DNA of 64,000 nucleotides from a bacterium Scap17 (GTDB lineage Bacteria > Pseudomonadota > Gammaproteobacteria > Pseudomonadales > Halomonadaceae): assembly GCA_013376735.1 (NCBI GenBank), contig VINJ01000001.1, forward strand, positions 3,286,001 to 3,350,000. Direction: 5' to 3'. A program made the translations under genes and the position numbers. The notes beneath the pieces are model-generated. The model ran no database searches. It saw nothing but the letters and a program-made list of their open reading frames with translations, and was not told where the DNA came from. Position 1 is the first letter of the stretch. Each line of letters opens with the position of its first letter. Positions 43,556-51,842 of the stretch are shown piece by piece.

Positions 43556-44513
43556 TGCCCACTGCCCGCCGCTGGCGCTGATCCATCATCCCGGCTATCG
43601 GATCGCGCTGCCCGAGAAGCACCCCTTCCCGATGGACAAGTTCAGCGTGCTCAAGCGTCTGCTCGACCGCCAGCTGGCCGACTGCGCCTCGGCCGTCGAC
43701 TGGGTGACGCCTCAGCCCGCCGAGGAAGACGACCTGCTCAGCGTACACACCCGCCGCTACGTGCATGAATTTCTCACTGGCACCTTGAGTCATCAGGCCC
43801 AGCGGCGCAGCGGTTTCGTATGGAGCGAGGCACTGCGCGAGCGCAGCGTGCTGGCGGTGGGCGGCACCATGACCACCGTGCGCGAAGCGCTCACACGCGG
43901 GCTGGCCTGCAACACCGCGGGCGGCACCCATCATGCCCACCCGGAGGCCGCCAGCGGCTATTGCCTGCTCAACGACATCGGCGTGGCGGCGCATCAGGCG
44001 CTGGAGGACGGCGTGAAGCGCGTGCTGATCGTCGATCTCGATGTGCATCAGGGCGATGGCACGGCGTTGATCTTCGCCGACGAGCCGCGGGTCTTCACGC
44101 TGTCACTGCATGCCGAGAGCAACTTTCCGGCACGCAAGCAGCAAAGTGATCTGGACGTGCCCTTGCCCAGGGGCATGGGCGATACGGACTACCTGGCGGT
44201 GCTGGAGCGTACGCTTGAGGAGGTGCTGGCGCGGGTACGCCCGGAGCTGGTGATCTTCGATGCCGGTGTCGACCCGCATGCCGCAGACAGGCTCGGCCAT
44301 CTCGAATTGAGCGACAGCGGCCTCTACCGGCGCGAGCGGCATGTCATCCAGCGCTGTCGCGCGGCGGGCGCCGCCGTGGCCTGCGTGATCGGCGGCGGCT
44401 ATGACCGCGATATCGAGGCGCTGGCATGGCGTCACAGCCAGCTGCATCGCGCCGCGCTGGATGTATGGCGCGAGGCGCATGGCCAGCCTGCCCTGTTCGG
44501 GCCGCCGACCTGA
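43539..44513 (+). CDS. HDAC/acetoin-utilisation-type deacetylase
   Basis: A 324-residue zinc deacetylase of the arginase/HDAC fold. Typical sequence: GGTHHAHPEAASGYCLLNDIG (active-site His pair near residue 133), VDLDVHQGDGT (metal-binding D and H near residues 165-170) and FDAGVDPHAADRLG (metal D near residue 247), then IGGGYD. Bacterial members deacetylate polyamines, acetoin-pathway proteins or other acetylated small molecules; the substrate here is open. It begins at TTG behind a perfect AGGAGG, which is unusual, and overlaps the phosphatase gene by 17 bases. Confidence 0.88.
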   Translation: MCPVADAHCPPLALIHHPGYRIALPEKHPFPMDKFSVLKRLLDRQLADCASAVDWVTPQPAEEDDLLSVHTRRYVHEFLTGTLSHQAQRRSGFVWSEALRERSVLAVGGTMTTVREALTRGLACNTAGGTHHAHPEAASGYCLLNDIGVAAHQALEDGVKRVLIVDLDVHQGDGTALIFADEPRVFTLSLHAESNFPARKQQSDLDVPLPRGMGDTDYLAVLERTLEEVLARVRPELVIFDAGVDPHAADRLGHLELSDSGLYRRERHVIQRCRAAGAAVACVIGGGYDRDIEALAWRHSQLHRAALDVWREAHGQPALFGPPT

Positions 44514-44548
44514 GTTTGCCTACCTCCTTGCCAAGCGCCCCCTCAACG

Positions 44549-44580
44549 AAAACGCCCGCCATCGAGGGTGGCGGGCGTTT
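44549..44580. terminator. Terminator between the deacetylase and MOSC genes
   Basis: AAACGCCCGCCA (44550-44561) pairs with TGGCGGGCGTTT (44569-44580); A and T flanks allow action in both directions between convergent genes. Confidence 0.85.
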
Positions 44581-44613
44581 GGGTTCAGGCCTGTAGGCAA
44601 GATTCCAGCGACA

Positions 44614-45429
44614 TCACTTGAAGGCGGTGACTTCCACCTCATCGCCGACATGCAAGGTAGGCTTACGCGAGGGATCGAGTGCGACGAGGTTGTAGCCGAA
44701 GTGCACCTGGCCATCCGCGAAACGACGCACCCGCGCCAGCGTCTTGAGCGGCTCACCGTCGCCACGCTTGTCGCCCGTCGCCGGGTCGACATTGACCATC
44801 GCACAGCGGGTGCAGGAGGACACCAGCGTGAAGCGTGCCTCGCCGATGCGCACTTCCTGCCAACCATCCTCGGCCCATGCCTCGGCGCCGCTGATCACCA
44901 GATTGGGGCGGAACTGATCCATGCCATGATCCGCCGTCGGCGTCTCACAATTCAGCGCTTTCAGCGAAGCCTCGTTGGCCAGCAGCAGCGGGAATCCATC
45001 GGCGGCGCTGACGCGCTGCGCGATGATCTCGCGATAGCGCTCCGAGCGCTCGCCCAGCCAGCAGAGCCTGACCGGCATGCCGATCTGCTCGCTCAGCCAG
45101 GCATCAGCCTCAAAGCTCACGCTCAAGGCAGTGAACCGATCGGCCCAGACCTGGATATCGAGACGCTCGGCCTGGTCATCGGTGGCAAAGCTGACGCTGC
45201 CGCATTCGGGGTGGTCCAGATGCCACAGTCGCCACTGGCCGCTGGCGTCTTCGCGCAAGGCCAGACGCTGCATCTGCGGATGCGTGCGCGCGGTGACGAA
45301 CTTGCCACGCGCCGCGACCACCACGAAGCGGCGGTCCTGCGTGAGACCTTCCTCGCCGAGCGTCACTGTCTCCAGCGCTTCAGCGGCGCCGGACTTGAGG
45401 GGATAGCGCCACAGGTGGGTCAACTTCAT
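44614..45429 (-). CDS. MOSC domain protein, YcbX-like
   Basis: A 271-residue protein with the MOSC N-terminal barrel (MKLTHLWRYPLKSGAAEAL, LTQDRRFVVVAARGKFVTAR) and the MOSC domain holding the conserved cysteine in SSCTRCAMVNVDPATG near residue 206. YcbX-type proteins are molybdenum-cofactor enzymes that reduce N-hydroxylated bases and related compounds. The location beside the molybdate transporter genes fits. ATG 45429 has AAGGAA six bases upstream; ATG 45456 is a weaker alternative. Unlike E. coli YcbX there is no C-terminal ferredoxin domain, so an external reductase would be needed. Confidence 0.88.
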   Translation of the reverse strand: MKLTHLWRYPLKSGAAEALETVTLGEEGLTQDRRFVVVAARGKFVTARTHPQMQRLALREDASGQWRLWHLDHPECGSVSFATDDQAERLDIQVWADRFTALSVSFEADAWLSEQIGMPVRLCWLGERSERYREIIAQRVSAADGFPLLLANEASLKALNCETPTADHGMDQFRPNLVISGAEAWAEDGWQEVRIGEARFTLVSSCTRCAMVNVDPATGDKRGDGEPLKTLARVRRFADGQVHFGYNLVALDPSRKPTLHVGDEVEVTAFK

Positions 45430-45491
45430 GAGAAGTTCCTTTCCAGAATCCATCAATTTGACAAGTCAGCGTAGGGTGCAACCGAGCGGCA

Positions 45492-46703
45492 TCAACTCGC
45501 AGACGAAGTGGAGCCTGCGTCATTCTGCGTCGCATTTGCCTGTGCCGCATGTGTCTGTACCGCATCCATCACGGGAATATCGTCATCCATGGCGTCCAGA
45601 CTGATCACGTCGGGGCCCGAGAGCGCCACGCTGGAGATCAGCGCCTTGACGCCCAGCCCGACCTTGAGGCCCAGCTCCTGACACACCAGGCGGTCGACTC
45701 GCGCCCTCACCCGCTGGCCGGCGATGCCCAGCACCAGCTCGGCGCTGGCGTGGCCGCGCTCGCTCTCGATCTCGTGGATCACGGCCGGCAAGGCATTGCG
45801 CAGGCTGGTGTGAGGCGGCGTCTCCAGCGCGATGCTGATGTCACGCGCCCGCAGCCGCAGTCGCACACGACGCCCCACCGGCATCGCCAGCCGCGCCAGC
45901 TTGAGGCTCAACCCGGCGCCCAGCCCCAGACGCGTCAGCTGCCAGTCATCATCGTGCGACAGCACCTCGGCGGTCAGCAGCGAGCCCGCTTCGAAGCGGC
46001 CGGTCTGCGGTGCCAGGTCCAGCCGTGACAGCATGTCACCGATCTCGCCGCTGGCGGTGATGCGACCGTTGTCCACCAGCGCCAGGCGGTCGGCGACCGC
46101 GAACAGCTCGCGGGTGTCATGACTGACGAACAGGATCGGGATCTCGATCTCGCGGGCCAGCCGCGCGATGTAGTGCAACAGCTCCTGCTTGCGCGCGCCG
46201 TCGAGGCCGGTCAACGGCTCATCCAGCAACAGCATGCGCGGGCGTGACAGCAGGGCGCGGCCGATCGCGACACGCCGCGCCTCGCCACCGGAGAGCTGGC
46301 CGGGCATGCGCGACAGCAGGTCCTCGATGCCCAGCAGCGTCACCATCTCATGCAGACGTGACTGATTCTGTTGGCGCTGAGCGGGCGTCAGGGCGCGCGG
46401 CATGCCGTAGCGAAGGTTGCCGCGCACGCTGTAGTGCGGAAACAGGCGCGGCTCCTGGAAGACGACACCGAGCCTGCGACGATGTGCCGGCACGAAGATA
46501 TCACTCTCGCCGCCCGTCAGGCACTCGCCGTCCAGACGCAGATGGCCATGGTCGGGACGTTCGAGGCCTGCGATCAGGCGCAGGATGGTGGTCTTGCCGC
46601 TGCCGGAGCGCCCGAAGAGCGCCGTGACGCCGCGCGCCGGCACCTTGAGCGTGGCATCCAGCGTGAAGGCGCCCTGCTGACGATGGAGGTGGAAATCAAG
46701 CAT
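45492..46703 (-). CDS. modC: Molybdate ABC transporter ATP-binding protein ModC
   Basis: A 403-residue ATPase. Walker A GRSGSGKT is at residues 31-38, the signature motif LSGGEARRVAIGRALL near 132, Walker B LLLDEPLTGLD near 153, and a C-terminal Mop domain (LRNALPAVIHEIESERGHASAELVLG, about 280-350) binds molybdate. It energises the ModABC importer. The start overlaps modB by eight bases and has GGAGG upstream. The C-terminus ends in a short Ala/Gln/Asn/Thr-rich tail beyond the usual length. Confidence 0.94.
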   Translation of the reverse strand: MLDFHLHRQQGAFTLDATLKVPARGVTALFGRSGSGKTTILRLIAGLERPDHGHLRLDGECLTGGESDIFVPAHRRRLGVVFQEPRLFPHYSVRGNLRYGMPRALTPAQRQQNQSRLHEMVTLLGIEDLLSRMPGQLSGGEARRVAIGRALLSRPRMLLLDEPLTGLDGARKQELLHYIARLAREIEIPILFVSHDTRELFAVADRLALVDNGRITASGEIGDMLSRLDLAPQTGRFEAGSLLTAEVLSHDDDWQLTRLGLGAGLSLKLARLAMPVGRRVRLRLRARDISIALETPPHTSLRNALPAVIHEIESERGHASAELVLGIAGQRVRARVDRLVCQELGLKVGLGVKALISSVALSGPDVISLDAMDDDIPVMDAVQTHAAQANATQNDAGSTSSAS

Positions 46704-47388
46704 CACGCCCCTCCATGCGCAGTCGTGCGCGACGTGCCAGCCATTCGGAGGCCAGCAGCGACAGCATCGCGATGACGACGGCGATGGCGCACAGCCTGGC
46801 CGCGGCGCCTTCCTGGCCCGGGGTCTGGATCAGGGTATAGAGCGCCAGCGGCAGCGTGCGGGTCTCGCCGGGAATATTGGCGGCGAAGGTGATGGTGGCA
46901 CCGAATTCCGACAGCGCACGCGCGAAGGCCAGCATGCCACCGGTGAGAATGCCCGGCAGCGCCAGCGGCATGGTCACCGTGAACAGTACCCGCAGCGGAT
47001 TGGCCCCCAGGGTGCGGGCCGCGGCCTCCAGCCCCGGGTCGATGGCCTCCAGCGACAGGCGCATCGCGCGCACCATCAGCGGAAAGGCCATCACCGCTGC
47101 CGCCAGCGCCGCGCCCTGCCAGGTGAAGGGCAGCACGATATCGACCTTGGCCAGCCACTGGCCGATGACACCATTGCGCCCGAAGGTGACCAGCAACAGG
47201 TAACCGACCACCACGGGCGGCAACACCAGTGGCAGATGCAGCAGACCATCGACCAGCGCCTTGCCACGAAACTCACGTCGCGCCAGCCACCAGGCCGCCG
47301 CAAAACCGGGAATCAGGCTCAGGCCGACCGCGACGCAAGCCACCTTGAGGCTCAGGCTCAGGGCTTCCCATTCCAGCGCACTCAGCAT
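46696..47388 (-). CDS. modB: Molybdate ABC transporter permease ModB
   Basis: A 230-residue inner-membrane permease with five predicted helices. The coupling-helix motif EAARTLGANPLRVLFTVTMPLALPGI is near residue 122, followed by GGMLAFARALSEFGATITFA, both typical of ModB/CysT permeases. It lies between modA, which ends 173 bases upstream, and modC, which overlaps it by eight bases. The three genes read leftward as modA-modB-modC. Confidence 0.94.
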   Translation of the reverse strand: MLSALEWEALSLSLKVACVAVGLSLIPGFAAAWWLARREFRGKALVDGLLHLPLVLPPVVVGYLLLVTFGRNGVIGQWLAKVDIVLPFTWQGAALAAAVMAFPLMVRAMRLSLEAIDPGLEAAARTLGANPLRVLFTVTMPLALPGILTGGMLAFARALSEFGATITFAANIPGETRTLPLALYTLIQTPGQEGAAARLCAIAVVIAMLSLLASEWLARRARLRMEGRDA

Positions 47389-47561
47389 GGATCTTCCTCA
47401 GACGAAGACAGGTTCTCGCACACGACGTGACGCCAAGAGCCGGCAGACAGCCCTGCCCGCCTTGCTCACGCCGATGTGACAGCAGGCTTCCAGTGTAGCG
47501 GCCTCACCTTGCCGATGACATGCCAGCGTATGCCACGAGATGTTTGCGGCTGATCCAGCGA

Positions 47562-48521
47562 CTACTCGTCCTCAGGCTGCGCAGCAGGAGCCTGATGGGC
47601 GAGCGTGCTGAAGCCGAAGCGATGGAAGATGGCACCGGCCTCGTTGCTGGAAAGCCAGGCCGAGAAGGCCTCGGCCTGTGACGACGGCGCATCACCGCCA
47701 CGACTGATCAAGGCGGCAGGATAGCGGATGGGGTCATGGCTGCTGTCCGGCAGCAGGCCGATCTGATGCACCCGATGACTGATGGCGGCGTCGGTGGCAT
47801 AGACGATCCCCAGCGGGGCCTCGCCATGCTCGACCAGCGCCAGCGCGGCGCGCACGTCCTCGGCGCTGGCCAGGCGCGAGCGCAGCATCTGCCATTGTCC
47901 CAGCGCTTGAAGCGACTGACGCGCATAGATGCCCGCGGGCACGTGGTCGGGGTCGCCGACGGCCAGGCGCGTGTTGCTGCCGGTGGCGGCGAGGCGCTCG
48001 GCCACATCGGTGACGTCCTCGGCATTGCTGACACTGGCGTCCAGCTGGCTGGGGCCAGGCGCGACCAGCGCGAGACGGTTGCCCAGCAGGTCGTGACGGC
48101 CGGTGACGACAATGCCGGCCTGCTGCTCCAGCCAGTCCATCCAGCGCTCATTGGCCGACAGATACAGCTGCGCCGGAGCCCCATTGGCCAGCTGACGCGC
48201 CAGGGTCGAGGACGAGGCATAGACCGGCTGGATATCCACGTCGGCGAGACGCTCGTAGCGCGCCTCGATGGCATCCAGCACATCATGCAGCGAGGCGGCG
48301 GCCATGACACGGATCTGGGGACGTTCGGCTGCCTGAACTGGCGCGGTCAGCAGTGCCAGCATCAACGGGGCCACCAGGCTGCCCCCCCTCAACAGTGCCG
48401 ATGAAGGAGATAGCGCTGATGAAGAAGATAGCGTTGATGAAAGAGTCGGCACTGATGACGCAAGCCATAGCGGAGAGACAAGCAAGGCGGCCCGGGCGCG
48501 CAAGCGGGTAGCGAATGACAT
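47562..48521 (-). CDS. modA: Molybdate-binding periplasmic protein ModA
   Basis: A 319-residue solute-binding protein. After an unusually long N-terminus (residues 1-64, with Ser-rich repeats, ending LALLTAPVQA), the mature part begins ERPQIRVMAAASLHDVLDAI and has ASSSTLARQLANGAPAQLYLSANERWMDWLEQ and FHRFGF near the end, matching ModA. It binds molybdate or tungstate and delivers it to ModBC. An 18-bp triple repeat encodes the Ser-rich part of the leader. A 173-base gap separates it from modB. No ModE-type site was recognised. Confidence 0.92.
   Translation of the reverse strand: MSFATRLRARAALLVSPLWLASSVPTLSSTLSSSSALSPSSALLRGGSLVAPLMLALLTAPVQAAERPQIRVMAAASLHDVLDAIEARYERLADVDIQPVYASSSTLARQLANGAPAQLYLSANERWMDWLEQQAGIVVTGRHDLLGNRLALVAPGPSQLDASVSNAEDVTDVAERLAATGSNTRLAVGDPDHVPAGIYARQSLQALGQWQMLRSRLASAEDVRAALALVEHGEAPLGIVYATDAAISHRVHQIGLLPDSSHDPIRYPAALISRGGDAPSSQAEAFSAWLSSNEAGAIFHRFGFSTLAHQAPAAQPEDE
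48400..48453 (-). repeat. 18-bp tandem repeat in the modA leader, three copies
   Basis: Read on the plus strand, GATGAAGGAGATAGCGCT, GATGAAGAAGATAGCGTT and GATGAAAGAGTCGGCACT follow without gaps. On the minus strand they encode three Ser-rich six-residue units of the ModA signal region. Confidence 0.85.
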
Positions 48522-48967
48522 CTACAGGGGTCCTTGAACAGTGACACGCAGCGACGAGGCCTGCTGCACATTGATCTCGCCATGATGCCGCGCTCGCTCG
48601 CCATGTGCATCTCATGTGGGCGCAATTGCCGTGCGGGGCGCGGAAACCGTCAACCCTGTTTGTCGAACGCCAGCGGCTTGAGGTTCGCTTGGGGCACGCC
48701 GGCTGCCTGTCAGCGCCCGTCTGCCATCAGCCACGGGCTGGTCAGCGACGGCGCCGGCTGGCGGATGTTTCGCCTCATCCGGCTACAGGCAAACGCGAAT
48801 CACTCACATGTATGCCATTCACTCGACCAGATCGGCTACAATGCTGGCCAAAATGGCAGGGAGTCGCTGGCCCACACCCCAGCAACGACGCGATTCCTGC
48901 TTTCATGCTTTCTTTCACGCTATTTGCCGCTTCAACGGCAGACAACAGCGGCGGGTGCCACCAAGTC
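48522..48967. other. Divergent intergenic region modA / LysR
   Basis: No gene is seen in 446 bases. A TACAAT -10-like element at 48837-48842 may serve the LysR gene; its -35 is weak. Confidence 0.4.
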
Positions 48968-49882
48968 ATGCCTCCAGTACTTGACGAATTTCAGGGCCTC
49001 AGTGCCTTCGATGCCATCATGCGCTACGGCAATCTGGGCGCAGGAGCCGAGCATCTCGGTATCTCCAAGTCCACGCTCAGCCGCCGGATCAGTCATCTCG
49101 AACATCAGCTCGGCCAGCCACTGCTGCATCGCCAGGCCAACCGCCTGATTCCCACCGAGGCCGGCACGCTGTTCTATCAGTACTGCCAGCAGATGCTGTC
49201 GCTGGGCGAGCGCTCACAGATCGCGCTGGATGAACTGCGCGAGGAAATCAGCGGTGATATCACCGTCAGCGCGCATCCGCACTTCCTGCGTGGCTGGTTC
49301 AATCGCGTGCTGACCGACTTCATCGAAGCGTATCCGGGCATCCGTCTGACCCTGACCGCCAACCACCTGCCGCCGTCACGTGATGACGACCAGGTGATGC
49401 TGTGGCTATGGGAAGGTCCGGTCAAGGACACCGGGCTGCGCGAGGAGATACTGGGGCAACAGCAGCAACATCTCTATGCCCACCCCAGCTATCTGCGCCA
49501 GCATGGCCATCCGCAGCACCCCAGCGAGCTGACCTCCCATGACTGGGTCAACCTGATCGACCGCCATCACCCCAACTTGGTGCTCAACCACCCCGAGGAA
49601 GGCGAGTATCGTCTGAGCCTGCCGCCGTCACGCTTCACGGTCGACAACGTGGTGGTGCATGCCGACCACATCGCGCACGGTGCCGGTATCGGCCTGCTGC
49701 CGGACTACCACGTGCGCACTCGGGCGAAGGCGCATCCGGGACAGTTCGAGGCCTGCCTGCCCGAGTGGAAGGGGCCATCGATTCCGGTCAGCCTGCACTA
49801 TCCCTTCGGGCACCCGCCGCGCAAGCTCGGTGCCCTGCTCGACCATATCCGCCGTCGTGTGCCGGCGGACTGGACCCGCTGA
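48968..49882 (+). CDS. LysR-family transcriptional regulator
   Basis: A 304-residue LTTR. The winged helix (residues 1-60: LDEFQGLSAFDAIMRYGNLGAGAEHLGISKSTLSRRISHLE) is followed by a coiled linker and an effector domain (DITVSAHPHFLRGWFNRVL, later VVVHADHIAHGAGIGLLPDYHV). ATG 48968 gives the usual LysR length; longer upstream frames lack similarity. It is divergent from modA and converges on the first glutathione transferase, so its target is uncertain. Nothing links it to molybdate specifically. Confidence 0.88.
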   Translation: MPPVLDEFQGLSAFDAIMRYGNLGAGAEHLGISKSTLSRRISHLEHQLGQPLLHRQANRLIPTEAGTLFYQYCQQMLSLGERSQIALDELREEISGDITVSAHPHFLRGWFNRVLTDFIEAYPGIRLTLTANHLPPSRDDDQVMLWLWEGPVKDTGLREEILGQQQQHLYAHPSYLRQHGHPQHPSELTSHDWVNLIDRHHPNLVLNHPEEGEYRLSLPPSRFTVDNVVVHADHIAHGAGIGLLPDYHVRTRAKAHPGQFEACLPEWKGPSIPVSLHYPFGHPPRKLGALLDHIRRRVPADWTR

Positions 49883-49887
49883 CCTGT

Positions 49888-49910
49888 CGGCCTGACAACT
49901 CTGCAGGCCG
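49888..49910. terminator. Hairpin between convergent LysR and yfcG-like genes
   Basis: CGGCCTG (49888-49894) pairs with CAGGCCG (49904-49910) around a nine-base loop. It has only a weak T-run. Confidence 0.4.
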
Positions 49911-49975
49911 TTCAGCGGTTGCTTCACGTTTTCAGCTCCACGATTTCACAGCTTCACGGCAGCACTGACTGCCCG

Positions 49976-50665
49976 TCAGGATTGCTGACCGAACAGATGA
50001 CGGCGCGCTTCCTCATCCATCGCCACATTGGCGGCCGGGTTGATGTCATCGATACGTGCCATTGCCCGCTTGACGCCATCACGCTCGGCGATGCGGGCAC
50101 GATAGGCGGCGACCGCCGGGAAGCGCGTCAGATCGATCTCCTGCTTCTCAGCCTTCAGCCATGGCCAGATGGCCATGTCGGCGATACTCAACTCATCCCC
50201 CGCCACGAAATCACGCTCCGCAAGCTGGCGCTCCAGCACGCCATACAGACGCTCGCCTTCCCTGTGATAGCGCTCGATGGCGTACTTCACCGGCTCTGGC
50301 GCGTAGTGCGTGAAGTGATGCACCTGACCCAGCATCGGCCCAAGGCCACCCATCTGCCAATGCAGCCACTGCAGCACGTCATTGCGCGCACGCGTCTCGC
50401 GCGGCAGGAACTTGCCAGTCTTGTCAGCCAGGTACTCCAGAATCGCGCCGGACTCGAACACCGAGATCGGCTCACCGCCATCGGCTGGCGCATGGTCGAC
50501 GATCGCCGGCATGCGATTGTTGGGCGAGATGGCCAGAAACTCCGGCGCGAACTGCTCGCCCTTGCTGATGTTCACCGGAATGAGGCGATACTCGAGTCCG
50601 GCTTCCTCCAGAAAGATCGTGATCTTGTGGCCGTTGGGCGTGGTCCAGTAATACAGATCGATCAT
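49976..50665 (-). CDS. yfcG: Glutathione S-transferase-like disulfide reductase, YfcG type
   Basis: A 229-residue GST-fold protein very close to YfcG/YghU: MIDLYYWTTPNGHKITIFLEEAGLEY, ISPNNRMPAIVDH and FESGAILEYLADKTGKFLP in the thioredoxin-like N-terminal domain, then an all-helical C-terminal domain (DELSIADMAIWPWL). YfcG-type enzymes reduce disulfide bonds with glutathione and lack the usual GST serine or tyrosine. ATG 50665 is chosen over 50668 because it lies six bases from GGAG and aligns with YfcG. Confidence 0.9.
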   Translation of the reverse strand: MIDLYYWTTPNGHKITIFLEEAGLEYRLIPVNISKGEQFAPEFLAISPNNRMPAIVDHAPADGGEPISVFESGAILEYLADKTGKFLPRETRARNDVLQWLHWQMGGLGPMLGQVHHFTHYAPEPVKYAIERYHREGERLYGVLERQLAERDFVAGDELSIADMAIWPWLKAEKQEIDLTRFPAVAAYRARIAERDGVKRAMARIDDINPAANVAMDEEARRHLFGQQS

Positions 50666-50693
50666 CATGGGCTCCTTGTCTGGAACAACACGA

Positions 50694-50727
50694 CATGGCC
50701 CGAACGCCCACCAGCGTTCGGGCCATG
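50694..50727 (-). terminator. Terminator between the two glutathione transferase genes
   Basis: CATGGCCCGAACGC pairs over 14 bases with GCGTTCGGGCCATG around a six-base loop; a moderately T-rich stretch follows on the minus strand. Confidence 0.65.
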
Positions 50728-50751
50728 AGAAAGGTCATCTGCGATGCGAGA

Positions 50752-51471
50752 TTACTGCGCAATCTCGCTGGCACGTGGCGCCTTGCGCGCCATGCCGTCG
50801 TGCAGGTCCATCATGCGCTCGCGCCACTGCACCAGCGGGTCGCCCGCGTCTTCCGTCTCACCGAAGGGCGAGGTGTCAGAGACGATGTGCGCCCAGATGA
50901 AGAAGCCGAAGACCAGGTAATCCGCCGCCGCCGGGGCATCGCCATCCATGAAGGGCTGATTGGCAAGCAGGCCACGCAGTGGCTTGAAGGCGCTGTCGAG
51001 AATGCCACGGGCAATCTCGACGTTATGGAATTCCTCGAACGACATGCCGAAGCGGGCTTCACGCGCGCTCCGGAAGTACTCGCGGTCATCCGGGTGAATC
51101 GCCGCCAGCAGATCCAGCGCCACCAGGCGGAAGAAACCGACCGCCATGACCTGCTCGGCATACACCTTGACGAAATTCAGGCGTGCCTGCGCCTGGGCAT
51201 CACCGATCAGCGGGCCATTGCCGGCATTCGGATAATGCGCGTCCAGATGCTTGAAGATGTCATAGCTGTCCATCGCCACACCATGCGCATCCTTTAGCAC
51301 CGGCACCGTGGTGGAATCACAGAAGTCGATCGGGCTCTTGTCGGTGAACAGCATCGGCACGAGTTCTGCCTCGATACCCTTGTGGGCGAGTGCCAGACGC
51401 GCGCGCCAGCAGAACGGCGAGAAACGCAGGCGGTCATCACGGCCACGCAATTCATAGAGGACTGGGGTCAT
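50752..51471 (-). CDS. Glutathione S-transferase family protein
   Basis: A 239-residue two-domain GST. The N-terminal thioredoxin fold shows ELRGRDDRLRFSPFCWRARLALAHKG and STTVPVLKDAHGVAMDSYDIFKHLD; the SPFCWR stretch carries a Ser and Cys in the active-site position, a feature of LigE/beta-etherase-like and omega-like GSTs. The C-terminal helical domain includes PAAADYLVFGFFIWAHI. The substrate is unknown. ATG 51471 with GGAG upstream is chosen. It is the upstream member of two GST genes on this strand; the hairpin at 50694 probably separates their transcripts. Confidence 0.85.
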   Translation of the reverse strand: MTPVLYELRGRDDRLRFSPFCWRARLALAHKGIEAELVPMLFTDKSPIDFCDSTTVPVLKDAHGVAMDSYDIFKHLDAHYPNAGNGPLIGDAQAQARLNFVKVYAEQVMAVGFFRLVALDLLAAIHPDDREYFRSAREARFGMSFEEFHNVEIARGILDSAFKPLRGLLANQPFMDGDAPAAADYLVFGFFIWAHIVSDTSPFGETEDAGDPLVQWRERMMDLHDGMARKAPRASEIAQ

Positions 51472-51842
51472 GCGGATCTCCTTGGGTGTCATTGAGGCCT
51501 GGGGTCATTGAGGCCTGGTGTCATTGAGGCTTGATGTGAACGGCATGACTTCGCTGCGCGTCCTGCCTCTGGCAATGTTTTGGACGTTGTGTCGCGCCAA
51601 TGCAAGAAAAATGAGCATTCGTTCAACATCACGCCAAGCGCCACTCAAGGTGCGGAGCCTCGCTCACCCTTGCAGTGACGCGAGGTTGGACCCATTGATG
51701 AGGGTTACGTGACCAGGGCCGGACATTGACCAAAGGATATTGATGACACCCGGCCTCGACAGCGCGAATAATGGGGCCCATCGCTTTCGCGCCAGCCACT
51801 TCCTGCCCTGATCCCCTCTTTTCATTTTTCCAAGGAGTCTCG
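51472..51842. other. Divergent intergenic region GST / GNAT-nitrilase
   Basis: No gene is seen in 371 bases. The 16-bp triple repeat at 51488 lies just upstream of the GST start. Confidence 0.55.
51488..51535 (+). repeat. 16-bp tandem repeat, three copies
   Basis: GTCATTGAGGCCTGGG, GTCATTGAGGCCTGGT and GTCATTGAGGCTTGAT in direct succession, 16 bases upstream of the GST start codon. Confidence 0.9.

Noticed and set aside
51488-51535. CRISPR-like direct repeats
   Set aside because: Units are end-to-end with no spacers, so this is a short tandem repeat.
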